The position numbers and the translations under genes are program-made. A DNA stretch of 48,732 nucleotides from a virus. This document shows, in pieces, positions 48,438 to 48,732 of the stretch (within the stretch, counting starts at the first letter, position 1; every line of letters begins with the position of its first letter). The stretch is from the IMG/VR virus record IMGVR_UViG_3300020183_000128, positions 1 through 48,732 of that record. One strand, 5' to 3'. The notes under the pieces were generated by a model. That model saw nothing but the letters and a program-made list of their open reading frames with translations. It did no database searches and was not told where the DNA came from.

Positions 48438-48732
48438 ATGAATTTGAAGAAATTACTTTCAATCGGTGCGCTGACGATGTTCAGTGCCTCGATTGCCACA
48501 GGACAAGGTACGGCACCAACGATTGTCCAAGGTGACTACATCAGCAACGTCTTTGGCAACTCGAACTTTGTTAAGAATCCAAATGCGAAGTTGAATACGA
48601 AGGATGTGACCAACGCAACACGTTCACCCACGACACCATTGGTCGCCACGTCTGAGTTCAACTTGTCACTCGCCATCGGTGCAAACGCGACTTGGACACT
48701 GCGTGCTTTTGACCAAGGAATGAAAGGTCAAA
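48438..48732 (+). CDS. Secreted tail-region protein with signal peptide, cut by the right edge
   Basis: The first 98 codons are visible from the ATG at 48438, which has a perfect AAGGAGGT seven bases upstream. It starts with a classical Sec signal peptide (MNLKKLLSIGALTMFSASIATG, two Lys then a hydrophobic helix and a probable cleavage after SIATG). The mature part continues GNSNFVKNPNAKLNTKDVTNA, resembling the start of carbohydrate-binding beta-sandwich modules. Phage virion proteins rarely carry Sec signals, so it may be exported from the infected cell. Confidence 0.75.
   Translation, partial: MNLKKLLSIGALTMFSASIATGQGTAPTIVQGDYISNVFGNSNFVKNPNAKLNTKDVTNATRSPTTPLVATSEFNLSLAIGANATWTLRAFDQGMKGQ

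Noticed and set aside
1-48732. tRNA genes, insertion sequences, integrase or attachment site
   Set aside because: By eye I found no cloverleaf with conserved tRNA arms, no transposase or recombinase motifs, and no paired attachment-like repeats. A dedicated tRNA search would be more reliable.

Overview
This window is most of the genome of a tailed double-stranded DNA phage, almost certainly long-tailed (siphovirus-like). Evidence: an HK97-type head cassette (terminase, portal, prohead protease, major capsid), head-tail connectors, a tail-tube protein, a tail chaperone pair joined by a frameshift, a 1376-residue tape measure, and distal tail and fibre proteins. No integrase or clear lysogeny repressor is visible. 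A lipoprotein, a secreted protein with a signal peptide and an amidase beside small membrane proteins suggest a Gram-negative-type host, but the host cannot be named from the sequence.

Layout. 0-3.2 kb: small genes, a metallophosphoesterase, and a likely lysis group (membrane/coiled-coil protein, small soluble protein, membrane protein with a Pro/Thr linker, convergent Zn amidase). 3.4-7.2 kb, minus strand: DNA replication/recombination block (SF2 helicase, small membrane protein, PD-(D/E)XK nuclease with a likely Fe-S cluster, DUF669-type protein, Sak4-like ATPase). 7.3-10.2 kb, plus strand: HTH regulator and primase-polymerase/helicase, followed by 480 noncoding bases with many copies of a 10-bp repeat around an AT-rich core, a strong origin candidate. 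10.2-18 kb: short accessory genes in alternating operons, including an HExxH lipoprotein, a Lar-like zinc protein, a RuvC-like resolvase and a Dam-type adenine methyltransferase. Two of the minus-strand genes are only 58 and 59 codons.

18-21.5 kb: an island unlike the rest. It begins after 27-bp tandem repeats, ends at a strong terminator, and has about five times the normal density of GATC. It encodes a glutamine-synthetase-fold amidoligase and a class II glutamine amidotransferase plus small partners. This is the best candidate for an uncharacterised system.

21.9-48.7 kb, all plus strand: terminase small subunit, a cytosine-C5 methyltransferase with a second conserved-looking frame inside it, terminase large subunit, a CsrA-like protein, a portal-MuF fusion, prohead protease, capsid, head fibres and adhesin, connectors, tail tube, frameshifted chaperones, tape measure, distal tail proteins, fibres and a secreted protein cut by the right edge. 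Rho-independent terminators follow the capsid, head-fibre and tail-tube genes, so structural transcripts are probably graded in abundance.
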